This document shows, in pieces, positions 11,407-22,977 of a stretch of DNA of 64,000 nucleotides. Numbering within the stretch: the first letter of the stretch is position 1; each line of letters starts with the position of its first letter. Under the pieces are notes generated by a model. The model ran no database searches, was not told where the DNA came from, and saw nothing but the letters and a program-made list of their open reading frames with translations. The DNA comes from Gremmenia infestans (taxonomy: Eukaryota; Ascomycota; Leotiomycetes; Helotiales; Hamatocanthoscyphaceae), in assembly GCA_032629725.1 (NCBI GenBank), contig JAFEVB010000001.1:1-64000 (forward strand), given 5' to 3'. The position numbers and the translations under genes were made by a program.

Positions 11407-11797
11407 CACGTGATTGATCTTCGGGATGCGCAATTGCTGCCGTCATCAAAATCAACAATTTTGACAGGAATATATAACGCGACACGATAAACGTATTCAG
11501 TGGGATCGAACGATTCCTCGTCCTCATGGTCCGATCAACGTTTTGAAAAGCGGCATTGCTGCTTTGCACGAAATGCGGCAAGGAAAAAGTAGCCGAGCGA
11601 GCGACGGAATTTCGGACCTTGCCGAGGCGTCCTTCACACTCGTTGATGAACTTAAGGCAATCATCATTTACAGGCTACTATGCAGTCGGATGTGATGTGG
11701 AACAAATCGTCCTTAGTATGTATATTGAGAATCACAAACTCATGACGGGTCTTTCTTTCGTAGGATATTTCGAGCGGAGGCCGAGCAATAACTTTCT
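11407..11797. promoter_or_regulatory. divergent promoter of BVMO (1) and esterase genes
   Basis: 391 bp lie between the two ATGs. The region holds many CGG/CCG half sites and one perfect TCGG-N6-CCGA palindrome near its middle. Confidence 0.6.
11612..11625. promoter_or_regulatory. putative Zn2Cys6 operator TCGG-N6-CCGA (site 1)
   Basis: The bases read TCGG ACCTTG CCGA. The site lies about 206 bp before the BVMO (1) ATG and 173 bp before the esterase ATG, so one site can serve both. UaY and Ppr1 are known to bind this half-site pair at six-base spacing, and the regulator at 13728 has a similar cluster and linker. Confidence 0.6.
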
Positions 11798-13158
11798 ATG
11801 ATGACTTCTACCTCAGAACTGGAAGGCTACCGCCATGCCCACTTGTCTCATATTGACCCTGCATGGACTTCGGTAGCCCAGAAACAGAAAGAGTTAGACC
11901 TCATGGCTGAAAAAGCCCTCAGCATGCCAATACACGAATTTCGTGCTCTAGGCTATCGGCCACCCCCCCTTCCAGAAGACGCCCCTCGCCCTGACATCGA
12001 CATAAACATCACTGTGAATGAGATCCTCACAAGTGGCGGAACGAAGCTCGGGGTTCGCATCTACAAACCAATCCGCCCACCATCCTCAAGTGCCCTGTTA
12101 TTCTTTAATGTTCATGGAGGAGGTGCCGTGTCAACTATGCAAAATCTTTGTGTTCAATGAAATTATTGACATTATGTGGCAGGTTGGGCGCTTGGAAGCC
12201 CGGAAACTGAAGAAGCCCAAAACCGGCTCATTGCAGCGAAGAACAAAGCCGTAGTGGTCAGCGTTGATTATCGGAGGTCTTGCATAATCTGAATTACTGA
12301 GTGTAACTTGATGTCCTGACAAAATTTAGGGCACCCGAGTTTCCTTATCCAGCCGCTATAAACGATTGTTGGGATGCATTCCTCTGGGTTTGTATATAAG
12401 AATTGTTAGCTTGAGAAAGAGATGATCATAATAACACCTGGATAGTGCAGAAGTAATGCGAAGTCTTTAAGCATCAATCCCAACCGAATTGTCGTCGGCG
12501 GAGGCAGCGCGGGTGCAAACATTGTGAGAATCTGAAAATAACACTCTCTTGATTTACTTATCATATCTTGGAAGCGGTTGCTAACGCCTTCAGTGTGCTG
12601 TATTAGCCCAGAAAGCTCGGGATGAAAGGGTCCCCGGCATTGTTGGGCAGATTTTGAATATACCAGTTACATGCCACCCAGCTCATTTTCCAGTAGCCAA
12701 GTATGAGTATGAAAGCTATGTGCAGAACAGGGACTCACCAATCGTTGGTGCTGAGAGGATGCACTGGTTCTGGCGTCAATATCTTCCGAATGCTGAGAAA
12801 GACGTTTACGCAAGCCCGCTCCTTGCAAGTTCTTTGCAAGACCTACCTCCTGCTCGTTAGTTTTCATCGTTACGTGTAGCATTATTGCATCAAGACTAAC
12901 TACTCTAGTCGTGCAAGTTGCAGGACTAGATCCTCTCAGGGACGAAGGCATTGCATATGCAGACGAACTGAAAGCTTGCGGGTAAGAGCCGCGCTGAGAA
13001 AGCATACCTGCATACTGATAAGGTATATTAGCAATGCTACTACACTAAAGATCTACCCAGGAATGCCGCACGCATTTTATGTATACCCTCAGCTGAAGCC
13101 TTCCGTTGAATATCTACAGACCATGGTAGATTGGTTCGAACAGAACTTTGGACAGTAG
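11798..13158 (+). CDS. alpha/beta-hydrolase of the hormone-sensitive-lipase type (esterase/lactonase candidate)
   Basis: Seven exons close in frame: 11798-12122, 12183-12276, 12330-12387, 12446-12523, 12594-12855, 12909-12981 and 13032-13158, giving 338 residues. The oxyanion motif HGGGWALGS spans the first junction. GGGSAGAN holds the nucleophile Ser, VAGLDPLRDEG the acid Asp, and GMPHAFYV the His. This triad order is that of the HSL family of carboxylesterases. No signal peptide is seen. The first intron has a weak donor (GTGCCG), but the HGGGW junction supports it. The position opposite BVMO (1), with a shared promoter, suggests it hydrolyses the lactone or ester that the BVMO makes; this is inference. 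Confidence 0.88.
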
Positions 13159-13727
13159 CCAGCGTCCAGACTTGAGAAACGACGTGCGTCGGTATGGAGA
13201 TTACTAGACGGTATACATGACTGTCACCAGCCATCGGGGGAGGAAACTAAAGAAGTGCAAAGTCACTTGCTGGCACCTGTATAGGGAGATATAGATGCAT
13301 GACAAGGACATTGTTCCAAATTAATTTTCTTCTTTTCTTGATTGCAGTGAAAGTCCTCAGACAGTGAGGTTTTTGCAACAACCCCTGTTGAGATTTGGTG
13401 ATTGGTCAGTAGACACCAGACAACTCTTCACTCATCGTAAACAGACTTCACTCACCACACGGACATATTCTCAACAACCCACATACACAGCCCCAGTCAC
13501 ATGATATGCGTTGTTCCCCATACCCCGCACTTTATTCAGATAAATTCAGTTCATGCAGTAATAGTGTCGGGTGCCTTAGGCACCCATGGGTATATAGTCG
13601 GTTCCTGCCACAACTTCCTACAATGTAGCCACACCTCAACCCACAACACGAACACCCGCAAACAGGTGCATCGGTTGCCAACTACGTCTGTCAACTTCAC
13701 TGTATCCTTAAACTCTACAGCAGAGCC
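13159..13727. other. 5' region of the Zn2Cys6 regulator gene
   Basis: This lies between the esterase stop and the regulator ATG. A/C-rich leader sequence runs into the ATG. TCGG and CCG half sites are present (for example 13599-13608) but there is no perfect N6 palindrome. Confidence 0.5.
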
Positions 13728-16064
13728 ATGCAGGCCTGTGATCGGTGTCACTCGCGTAAGACGCGATGCGATCGACGCATTCCTCAGTGTAGTGCCTGTG
13801 AAAAGGCAGGAGCAGTTTGCCTTCATGTCGACAAACTGAGGCAGCGTAATGTACCTCGGGGCTATGTGGATAGTATGGAAGTACATGTCCAGAAGCTTTT
13901 GGAGGAAAACAAAAAGTTACGAGGCGAGTTGGCATCGTTGCGCAATCAGCTTGAGGAGAACTCAGGTTGCGGTGATAGGGATGAAAGAGACGAGAGGGAC
14001 GAGAGCAACGCGAGCAACTTGAGCAATGGGAGTGCCACCGTCAATATCGATCAAAATACTCCGTCTTCTCGAGAGGATGGAGATTCGCCACCATTTAGTT
14101 CGCTTGCTAGGTCCGTTACCAGCGATGTAATTACGGAAGTCGAATATCTCTCTTTAAAGGCGACTGGAGAAACACGTTACATGGGGTCGAGCAGTGGATT
14201 GGGGTTGGCAAGCATAATCGACTCTGTTGTTGACTCGGAGAAAAGAGCACCTTACTCTCCAATGGATCAAAAAGCACCAGATATGCAAAGTGCCCATATC
14301 ATACCTAGCACCCCTTCAGATGCATCTTTTCCACCCTTCACCACTGCTATGACAGTTATCGAAGCATACTTCCAGCATACCCATATTACCTTTCCATTAC
14401 TTCATCGGCCGAGCTTCTTACGAACCGTCGAGTTGATATACAATCAACCCGGTTACTATGAGAACCATCCGTATGATAGTTACGCTTTCAATATGGTCCT
14501 AGCCATCGGCAGCTCTAACTTCAATCGTTTTGAAGAGGCTATTGCCCGCCCTGCAGCACATTATGCTAGAGCGCAAGCAGGGCTTAAGGCAGTCTTGGGT
14601 ATGACAGGAATCATACCTCTCAAAGCAATTATACTTCTTTCTCAGCATGGTATTTTCAGCAATCTCAGGGACACGAGTGCGAGCATATACCATTTGGTGG
14701 GGATCGCAGCTAGAATGTGTTTTGAACAGGGCTTACATTCTGATTCGAAATATATTCATGGTCAACAAAAACCCGGCTTACATAGAGTCAAAGGTGTAAC
14801 ATTCGAGGAAGAAATGAGAAGGCGGAGTTTTTGGTGCTTATATAACCTGGACAGGTACGTATCGACAGAATCCTCGATTGAGCACACGTAAACGTTCAAC
14901 TCACTGTGGAACAGGGTTGTTGGTTTTACTCTTGGACGACCAGCTGCCCTTCGTGATGAAGACATCAATATTGCTCTACCATCGCATCTTTCTGATGAAC
15001 AGTTTGGTCCCGATAAGCCAATTGTGGAGGCAACTGATATCGAAATTAACCCCAATCTTCAAGTTTCGCCCTTCCTACACTTAATTCGAATCAGGCGTCT
15101 ATCCGGAGAGATTATGTCAAGATTTTATAGCATCAACCAAAAAAAGAATATTTCGCTTCAGGAGAAGATTTTCAATCGCACAAAACTCCACGAGGAACTT
15201 ATCTCATGGAGAAATGACGTACAATTCCTCAAATTGAAGGAGAGACCGTCCGATGAGCGTCCTTATGTGTCCTGCTTTTTGACACCGGAATGGTACACGG
15301 CTGTATTCAACAACGCGATGCTTTTGTTGTATCGCCCATCCCCGTGTCTCCCACAGCCTAGCACGCCGCTAGGTATCGGTGATGGAGGAGATTACTTAAA
15401 GCTCTTTTCAGCCGCCAAAGAAAGCATTCTTGCCTATGCTGATCTCCACCGAAGGAGGCGGCTGAACTACTCATGGATAACTCTTCATGGAGTCTTTGTT
15501 GCTGGTCTAGCATATGTCCATGGTGTGGGAAGAGCATTGAAAGATCCTGTACAACCAGTGCCGTCTTTCAACTTTCTCGATATAATTGATGACACACGAG
15601 CCTGCTCCAATGTTCTAGTTGCGATATCCGAACGGTGGAACATGGGCCATCGTTCTTGCGAGTTGTTCAATCAGCTGAGTACCGCAGTAATTAGAGATGT
15701 GGTGAATGCGACGTCCAATCGCAAGGCAGGCTCGAAGGAAGGGTCCACCAGTCCTTCTCAAGTGAGAGGAAACAATGCTGTCCATGATACTGGCTCTAGA
15801 GAGACTCAAATTCATGTACCACTACAACATTACGACCCGTCAATCGATACGGAAATGCCTGGCTATGAGCTTCTACCTGGACATGTATCTGTCATTGACG
15901 AGTTTAGACATTATTCGACTGCTTTCGATGGCATGTTTGTGGGGAATGAGCCTTGTCCTAGTGAGATGATGACCAGCTTATCCGAAGACTGGACGTTTGA
16001 TGAATCATTTATAGGCCAGGGCGAAAATGGGGCTCATTTACAGAATCTTGATCCCTTGTGGTAG
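13728..16064 (+). CDS. Zn2Cys6 transcription factor, Ppr1/UaY-like DNA-binding region
   Basis: Exons 13728-14854 and 14915-16064 give 758 residues. The cluster near the N-terminus reads CDRCHSRKTRC then CSACEKAGAVC, with six Cys in the normal order. It is followed by a linker with NVPRGYVDSMEVHVQKLLEE, which resembles the DVPRSYV linker and coiled coil of Ppr1. That linker is known to set six-base spacing between CGG half sites. An acidic run of DERDERDE-type repeats follows, and a Fungal_trans-like middle region (FPLLHRPSF, RRRSFWCLYNLDR). It should be a nuclear, homodimeric regulator. It sits in the middle of the oxidative block whose promoters carry TCGG-N6-CCGA, so it is the natural candidate pathway activator. 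Confidence 0.92.
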
Positions 16065-16349
16065 CTACAATGTCGAATATATCAGTCGGTGTTTCGGAGT
16101 TCTCCAACTCAATCACAATGTCTCTATAGTTGCATCAAGAATACAATATTTTATGAATGCTCACCTCCAGCATATTCGTTCTTTAAATCTCAATTTAGCC
16201 CAAGAAGAGCTTTCCACAGCGCACTATCGAGCTCTGTTCTATTGTAACCGTCTGTGGGATAACATTAAAAAACCGCTATGCTGATCCGAGAACCGCAGTC
16301 AGCCGTCGGAATAAGCCAATGCTTGCCGACCATGCTCTCGTTGTTGCTT

Positions 16350-18269
16350 TTACTCCTTAGTTTCGACAACCTCGACTTGATGCAAATCAGCCTCCATCTC
16401 CCCGATCTTATCAGCTTTTCCACTTTGAGAAAGGACACTACCACCAGTATCACCAGTCATCGCATGATCCATCTCCTCCAGGTGCCAGCCTCCCGTCTAT
16501 AAGCGGTGTTAGTATCTGGTCACTAATCACTCGTCTCGCTGAAAATTCACATACCTCTGGAAGACAGAAAATCAAGTATATAGTGTGTACAACAGCCAAA
16601 CAGACAAAGACCAAGTAATACTTCCAGCCGATGGTCGCCGTAGCAGTGGGGAGGAGGTTCAGCCAAAGGATATCCGACAGGAACAGGCCACTGATAGCCA
16701 CCGCTGATGCCTGATTTCTAATATGGGTTGGAAATATTTCAGTTGCAATAGTGAATTGGTTTAGGTCAATGAACGAATTGTAACTATAGGTGCGAATATG
16801 TTAGCGGCGCAATTTATATTATAACTCTGAAGAATCTTACCAAGTTACATAGGCATAGATCATGGTCGTAGCAGCAGCAGCCCAACCCTTTGATGGTGAG
16901 ATATTGTATTTTGCAATCATCCCAGTTAGGGTTGCAAAAACACAGGTCACTAACACATAGCCAGTGACTGTGTCGACAATTAGCCAAGCCAGGTATACTG
17001 GAGTAGAGCCGACGACTTACCCATGGCCTTCCTTCGACCAAGACGGTCGGAAATCAAGCCACCCACCAAAGCCATGACCAGGCCTACGGTATTATAGACT
17101 GCGGACAAAAGTAGAGACTTGGTGGGCCCCAGTCCAAGTGAGCTATAGAGCAAGAAATTGTAGTTGTTGATGACTAGAGGTCCAATATTCTGGCCCCCCA
17201 CCATCACCATGCATGCAAGTATAAGTCTCTTACGATTAGCCTTCTGGGTGAAGAGTCGCCATCTCCCGTCAGTGCTGATAATGTCCTTTTCCACTCGACA
17301 TCTTTCTTCGATCATTTGTAGTTCCTGGTGAGCAAAAGTGTCACTCGGATCGCTGGGATCATGATGAAGCCGAACTAGAATGCTGAGGGCTTTCTGATGG
17401 CTATCATGTTGCACCAAGAATCTTGGGCTTTCTGGTACTGCACGCAGTCAGCATTGCTACATATAGCTTCTGTTATGAGGAAGTGGCGTACCATAGAAGG
17501 ACCCTGCAAGAAGGCAAGCGCCCCATATGATTATTACAGCGAAGGGGAAGCGCCAAGCAAACTCTGACTCAGGGGTAAAATAGCATCCAAATCTAGATTA
17601 GAATTAACAATTAGCAAAGAGCTTGCCACAAAGCCGAATCATGTGCACACATACCCTATCCATCCCGCAAGACAATACCCAACATTAATGAACATTGCGT
17701 GTGCACCGGTGATCAGACCTCGAGAATGAGGGGGAGCTACTTCGGTGAAATAAGTTGGCATAGCAGCCATGGTGTGGCCTGCTGCCAAACCAGCTACCGC
17801 TCTCGAAACTAGGAACTAATTTACCCTGGTTAACAAGGCATGATACAATATAAGCTTTTGGTAAACGAACCATTGCTGGTGACTGCGATCCGCACTGGAG
17901 TATACCCCCTATCATTCCAGTTATAGCAGCGATACGAAAGCCATTCACTCGTCCAAAGCGGTTTCCAGCCCACCCCGCCAGAAAGCAGCCAAAGAAGCCA
18001 GCGCCGAAAAAGACGCCATTTGCAGCGCCAAGGATATCATTGGTGTGGCTGTACCCGGGAGCCGTAGGGTCTTGCTCGAGATTGAGCGAGGAATAGAAGG
18101 TCGGCTGTCCTATGGTGAAAGCAAAGACCGCAAGCGAGTAACCAGTAAAGAGAGATCCAAAGGCCGCGAAAAGCACCACCTGCAGTCAATCAGTGTACTG
18201 CGTAGATGAGAGACCGCCTTGGCTGATGCTTATACTTGCCGTTACGTTGTACCAACTATAAGTCTCCAT
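16350..18269 (-). CDS. MFS transporter of the sugar porter family
   Basis: Eight exons close in frame: 18269-18240, 18179-17871, 17815-17655, 17592-17492, 17437-17021, 16967-16841, 16783-16555 and 16496-16350, giving 506 residues. The first intron uses a GC donor (GCAAGT). GNRFGRVNG and SDRLGRRKAMG are the two cytoplasmic loop signatures, VPESPRFLV is the sugar-porter motif after helix 6, and IFPTHIRNQ lies near helix 10. About twelve hydrophobic segments are present, so it is a plasma-membrane symporter or facilitator. Fungal sugar porters also carry quinate, lactose and other small polar solutes, so the substrate is open. A TCGG-N6-CCGA site lies 121 bp before the ATG, which ties it to the oxidative block. 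Confidence 0.92.
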
Positions 18270-18681
18270 TGCCGTAACTTTCTGAGTTCGTAGTTGAGAT
18301 ATTACTCCTCTATGCAGATGTAATGGATTCTACTGTATGTTATATAAACTTTATCGAGATCCAGATGGAATAATACCGTCGACTTCTCATCGGTGTTGGC
18401 CGAAGAAGAGTTCCCCAATCCCCCAAAGTCTCCTAGCCTCTGGGAACTCAAGTTTGAGCTCGGCGTACTTGGAAAAGTCCTGAAAGTGTGAAGATCCTTG
18501 TACGCACATATCTACTAGTCCTATTGCAATTATGCGGGGGTGGGGTTATGTTTATCATTTAGCTTCGTTTACTAACATGACAGTTTTAATATAGTCTTTT
18601 TCACATTTATCAAAATACCCACAACAGTTCTTCATCTTTCTTATACAAAACGTCTCTTTGAATTCATGACGAGAAATTAAA
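18270..18681. other. promoter of the sugar porter and 3' flank of SDR (1)
   Basis: About 410 bp between two minus-strand genes. It holds the operator described separately; nothing else is seen. Confidence 0.5.
18390..18403. promoter_or_regulatory. putative Zn2Cys6 operator TCGG-N6-CCGA (site 2)
   Basis: The bases read TCGG TGTTGG CCGA. The site is 121 bp upstream of the sugar porter ATG, with the same half sites and spacing as sites 1, 3 and 4. Confidence 0.6.
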
Positions 18682-19941
18682 TTAATTGGGATTTGCAACC
18701 AAGCGCAGGGCAGTGTCAAGCACCGTCTGTTGCCATTGCTTCAAGAAATCGCCCTCTTTATAATCATCATGATCCAGATCCATATACCCCTCAGTTGCTA
18801 CAGTTCGAGGCACTATTCCGATTCCTCGACCTATTGATATTAGTATCACTCGTAAGTCAAATCAAAAGAGTCATACCATTAATCGTTGTGTCTGATGCAA
18901 TTTTCAGCATGGCTTTAGTACAGTCCTCAACCGTTGCAAACTGTACCCCCTTGCCAACGAGATACGCTTGTATTTCTTGACTCAAGATTGGCGTCCGAAC
19001 ATACCTGCATTCCCGTCACGCATCAGTTGTTTGAGTGTATATACTTCGTTACTCGGTTTAGGTGGTTTTACTTACCATGGCGCAACGAGATTCACTCGAA
19101 TATTTTCCTTCCAAATTGTTCGACGTAGATTTCTCATCAGCCCTCTCGCTCCCCATTTAGAAACATTATACTGTGGAGAGCCAGGCTGGTCAGCATAAGC
19201 AGCAATGCTAGCTTTGATGATCAGACAACGATCTCGAGAAGTTTCCACTGGCTGACGCCTGAAATAATGTATGGCGAGTTTTGAGGTATAGGCTGTGCCC
19301 ATCAAGTTGATGTCGATAATCCGTAAGTCTGGTTTTACAGGCGGCAGTGCAGGATCTGAAGGATTATACATGAGTATTGCGCCTTTATCTTGATGCCCTC
19401 AACCCACCTTCAAGTTTGAACAAGTCATCAGCACCCACGATTCCAGCATTGGCAATCACGACATCACAGCTGTGGTGCGGCGAGTGTTTCACAGCCGCAT
19501 CGAACAGAGCGACTTGGTCGTCCCAGCTACGAACATCACATTTGACAAACTGCGCTGCACTACACAAGGGTATCATCTTAATAAAGATATGGAGCAAGAA
19601 GCAGTAGGAAGGAACGTACCCTTTAAGCTCAGAAACCAACTCATTGCCGGCTTTTGCGTCGACATCACCAATGGAAACGTATGCACTGTTTATATTGTGA
19701 ACAATTGAATGGCATTATAGGGAAGGGCGGATTGTCTTACCCTGCTTCTGCGAATGCCACGGCGTAGGCCTTTCCGAGACCACTTGCTCCTTTCAAGTTT
19801 GTTAGCTTCACTAATACAGAACGAGAACCGTGGCAGATGATTCAAACCTCCTGTGATTATCACTGATTTCTCTTTTATGTTTTGCAGATTGAGTTCAGAT
19901 ATCTTCAGAGCACCGTGATCGGTATATTCAGGGACCGCCAT
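18682..19941 (-). CDS. short-chain dehydrogenase/reductase (1)
   Basis: Seven exons close in frame: 19941-19848, 19789-19741, 19685-19620, 19559-19408, 19355-19076, 19004-18877 and 18830-18682, giving 305 residues. The cofactor motif TGGASGLGKAYA is formed across the first junction. DVDAKAG supplies the Asp that usually prefers NAD+, NAGIVG is the NAG motif, and QYNVSK is the catalytic Tyr-Lys. The overall look is that of fungal 15-hydroxyprostaglandin-dehydrogenase-like SDRs. It is probably an NAD-dependent alcohol oxidase or ketone reductase in the cytosol. The far promoter contains site 3. Role in the block: probable formation of the cyclic ketone used by a BVMO. Confidence 0.9.
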
Positions 19942-20306
19942 GACGTTGCTCTTTGCTCGAGCAGATAGTTGAACGCAACAGGGAAGATATTATCGAAGAA
20001 CTTTGTTGGAACGACTTTGTCTGTTATTGGAAGTTTCTATGAGATAGAACACCTCAGATACGTAAGGTGATCTATCGTGTCGAAATTCAAATGTTCCTTC
20101 CTTATGGAGGTCTCAGAGACTGGCTAAAGCTTTGCCCACGGCCTTATGTTCTGCCCAGCCAAATCCAGCTACACGCACGCACGTTACGTCTTACGGAGGT
20201 AGTGAGTAAAACTTTAGGCATGACACATCCGTACGTACGTAATTTACCTGAAATAGCCTACGACTACAACTCCAACTCCAACTCCACAGTTGCCAGTTTG
20301 GCTTGG

Positions 20307-20320
20307 TCGGCCATCGCCGA
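20307..20320. promoter_or_regulatory. putative Zn2Cys6 operator TCGG-N6-CCGA (site 3)
   Basis: The bases read TCGG CCATCG CCGA. The site lies 366 bp before the SDR (1) ATG and about 1.26 kb before SDR (2). Confidence 0.58.
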
Positions 20321-21372
20321 AGGGTTAGTGCGGGGTAAAGGTACAGTACAGTATCCGAGCTGGGATTTCCGAAAGATCGACCGTGCCTGGGCTAAATATT
20401 CGGAAATTCAGTTTAAGGGTGGGGTGGCTAGTCACACTTTCCCTGTTGACGTATCATGTTGTCTGAAATATCAGCTTTCAAAAATTAAGTGTCCTCGCTC
20501 AGACTGGAAAATTAGCACGTGGCTTGGTCACGTAGAGGAGTTTCGCCGAAATGAGATGGTGATCCTCAAAGTGCAAATTGAGATGAATAGTTGATTTTCA
20601 TGAAGCCATGAGTAGAGTGTGAATAGATCTTGAAGGGTAATAGGCCTTTTTACGAGTATAAAGCTGGTATATTGTTTCAGTGCCTCTTTATCTTGTTGTC
20701 GTATAGACGCTACGTTTTGAACGTGCCATTACTTTTTAAATGATAATCGACCATTCAGAGGTGGACCGAATCTATCGGGGGCAGTCAAAGAATCAGCTCA
20801 TTCTTAAAAGGGGCCAGAGTACCCACATCTGATCCCTTTGAGCAATTGTTATGATACTGTTGAAATGGTTTCTCCATTGGACGCTCAGGGACACCCATTC
20901 CGTTGAGTAACATGGCCCTATTGCAAAGATAATGTGGATACTTGGGACTTCAACGCAAATAAGATCATCAACTATGCTAATACTGGAGCAGATCGCCCAA
21001 GACCTCAAATCTGCCTCGTGAGCAATCAGAGCAGTGGGCCAATTAATTGTTCATGGCCCGAGCTTTGAAGCTTCTGATACTTTGTCCTAACTTTGACGGC
21101 AAAGTTACACTAATAAAGGCTGACTTTTGTATGCGCAGAGTCTCCGTGATGAACAAGCTGTATCGCATAGTAATCGCGGATCTGTCAGAGTCAACATAGT
21201 ACTTTCTAACAATGATGACCTAGGTCAGATCAGGGGCGATTTGAGAGAAGAAGGTAGATGCGAAGAGATAGAATCTGCCTGCAGTATTAGATGCCTTTCA
21301 GTATGCTGAATGTTTGCCCGAAAATGTGAAGAAACGCCGTAGAGACTTTTACTGCCCTCGAATACTCGGCAG

Positions 21373-21387
21373 TCGGAGATAATCCGA
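21373..21387. promoter_or_regulatory. operator variant TCGG-N7-CCGA
   Basis: The bases read TCGG AGATAAT CCGA, a perfect TCGGA/TCCGA inverted repeat about 194 bp before the SDR (2) ATG. Spacing is one base longer than in the N6 sites. Its first nine bases match the N8 variant at 7882-7897. Confidence 0.4.
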
Positions 21388-21580
21388 CGCTAGAATGGAG
21401 CTGCTCCATAATTTAATAGTACACACTTGATAGGCTTCGCCTTCTCAGAATTTACCCATTCAAGTCTAGCTACCTCAGCATATTACTCTTATCATTATTT
21501 TATCATTATTCTTACACCTTGCGACCCTTTCTATCTTCAGAATTTGACTAGCGAAGATTGCCTGACCTCTTGGATTCATC

Positions 21581-22811
21581 ATGAGTGCTAATGCACGACT
21601 TAATTTTCCCCAAGGGATGTTGACAGGTAGTGTTGATGCAGACCTATCTGCTCTACTAGACGACTAACTGTCGATATTAGAGCAGACTGCTATAATTACA
21701 GGCGCAGCTCAGGGTATAGGTGCTGAGACTGCAGCAATTTTCGCACGCGAGGGGTGCAAGGTTGTCATTGCGGACATTGATGCTGGTACTGTGTCAGAAA
21801 AGCAGAAGAGTAGATGATGATGCTAATACCGAGGACAGCGAAAGCCGAGAAGACCGCTCAGGCTATCAACTCTGATGGGGGCGCTGCGATTGCCGTTGCC
21901 GGAGATATCACGAACAATGAAGACATCAGCAACCTGGTCCAAAAAGCTACTGAGTTTGGTGGCGGGAAGCTTCATATTATTGTAAACAATGCAGGTTACG
22001 CATGGGATGACCCGATTGAGAAGATACAGGACAAACAGTGGGGTAAGTTCTCGTCTCGATTCAGCAGTTTCGTATTTCGTTCTGACGGACGGACGAAGAC
22101 ACCATTATTGCCCTACATAATACGGCACCATTCAAACTCATCCGAGCAGCAGCACCATATTTTATGGTTAAGGACGGCGAGCCGAGATCAATCGTCAATG
22201 TCTCATCTACATCTGGAATACACGGCAACGCTGGACAAGCTAGCTATGCCTTGGCCAAAGCAGGATTGGTAGGACTGACTAAAACACTGGCCCAAGAATG
22301 GGGACCGGAATACGGTGTGAGAGCGAACAGTATGTACCTTGCGACCTGGCCGCTGAGCTCCGCTAAGGCTAATTGATTTCTTCGTAGCTGTCGCTTTTGG
22401 GGCCATCAAAACCAGACTTACACAAGCTCCCGCTGGTGAGTATGTTGTAAGACCAGACGGTACAAAGCATGCCGTTGGATTTCAAGGTGGCTACGATGAA
22501 GAAGAGAAATGGTCAGTATTCTCGGATTCCCCAATATTAGATGTTGGCTAAACCTCACACCTATACTCATAGGGTGGGTGATATCCCCCTCAGACGGATT
22601 GGAACTCCCACAGATGCTGGGCGCGCAATTTTAGCCATGGTCTCTCCTCTCTTCTCATATGTGACGGGACAAGTAAGTCAGACAATCAGTTGCAGCATGA
22701 GGCATTCTAACGGCCGCATTTTTAGACTATTATGGTAAGGTCGACTCGCTCAGCTCTTGATAATCAGATTATAACCATCAGCAGGTCACTGGTGGCAAGG
22801 GTGGAACGTAG
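21581..22811 (+). CDS. short-chain dehydrogenase/reductase (2), with a 9-nt micro-exon
   Basis: Eight exons close in frame: 21581-21626, 21681-21785, 21839-22042, 22099-22329, 22388-22511, 22573-22672, 22726-22734 and 22785-22811, giving 281 residues. The motifs are ITGAAQGIGAETA (cofactor), VNNAGYAWD (NAG), NVSSTSG (Ser) and ASYALAKAG (Tyr and Lys). The sequence resembles FabG/3-oxoacyl-reductase-like and alcohol-oxidising SDRs of fungi. The C-terminus SYVTGQTIMVTGGKGGT is only restored when the nine bases ACTATTATG are kept as exon 7. Without splicing the gene looks broken, but every junction is GT-AG. It is probably a cytosolic NAD(P)-linked carbonyl/alcohol enzyme of the block. Its 3' end faces BVMO (2), 166 bp away. 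Confidence 0.87.
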
Positions 22812-22977
22812 CAAAGCAGAGCACGATTGGCACTATGAACCCAAAATGTTATCGATCGGTAGAAGTCGGTCCATTAGTAATTTTCACAACAAATTCCACG
22901 GTGGTGAATTTCAGTCTGAAAAAATATATCGTGTTAATTCATATAACTATATTGATTTGCCGCTTTAAAAAGTACGA

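Larger units (their letters stand above)
19942..21580. promoter_or_regulatory. 1.6-kb divergent region between SDR (1) and SDR (2)
   Basis: No convincing gene. A 175-codon frame at 20067-20594 begins with GTG, matches nothing I know and spans an operator. The region holds TCGG-N6-CCGA at 20307-20320 and an N7 variant at 21373-21387. Pyrimidine-rich leader sequence precedes the SDR (2) ATG. Confidence 0.55.

Noticed and set aside
11798..13158. Esterase as a pseudogene, because its frames are broken into many short pieces
   Set aside because: Seven exons with acceptable sites join in frame and restore the whole HSL triad.
20067..20594. 175-codon open frame between the two SDR genes
   Set aside because: It starts with GTG, its composition is not protein-like, it matches no family I know and it spans a promoter operator.
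21581..22811. SDR (2) as a frameshifted pseudogene
   Set aside because: Eight exons including a 9-nt one give a complete 281-residue enzyme.
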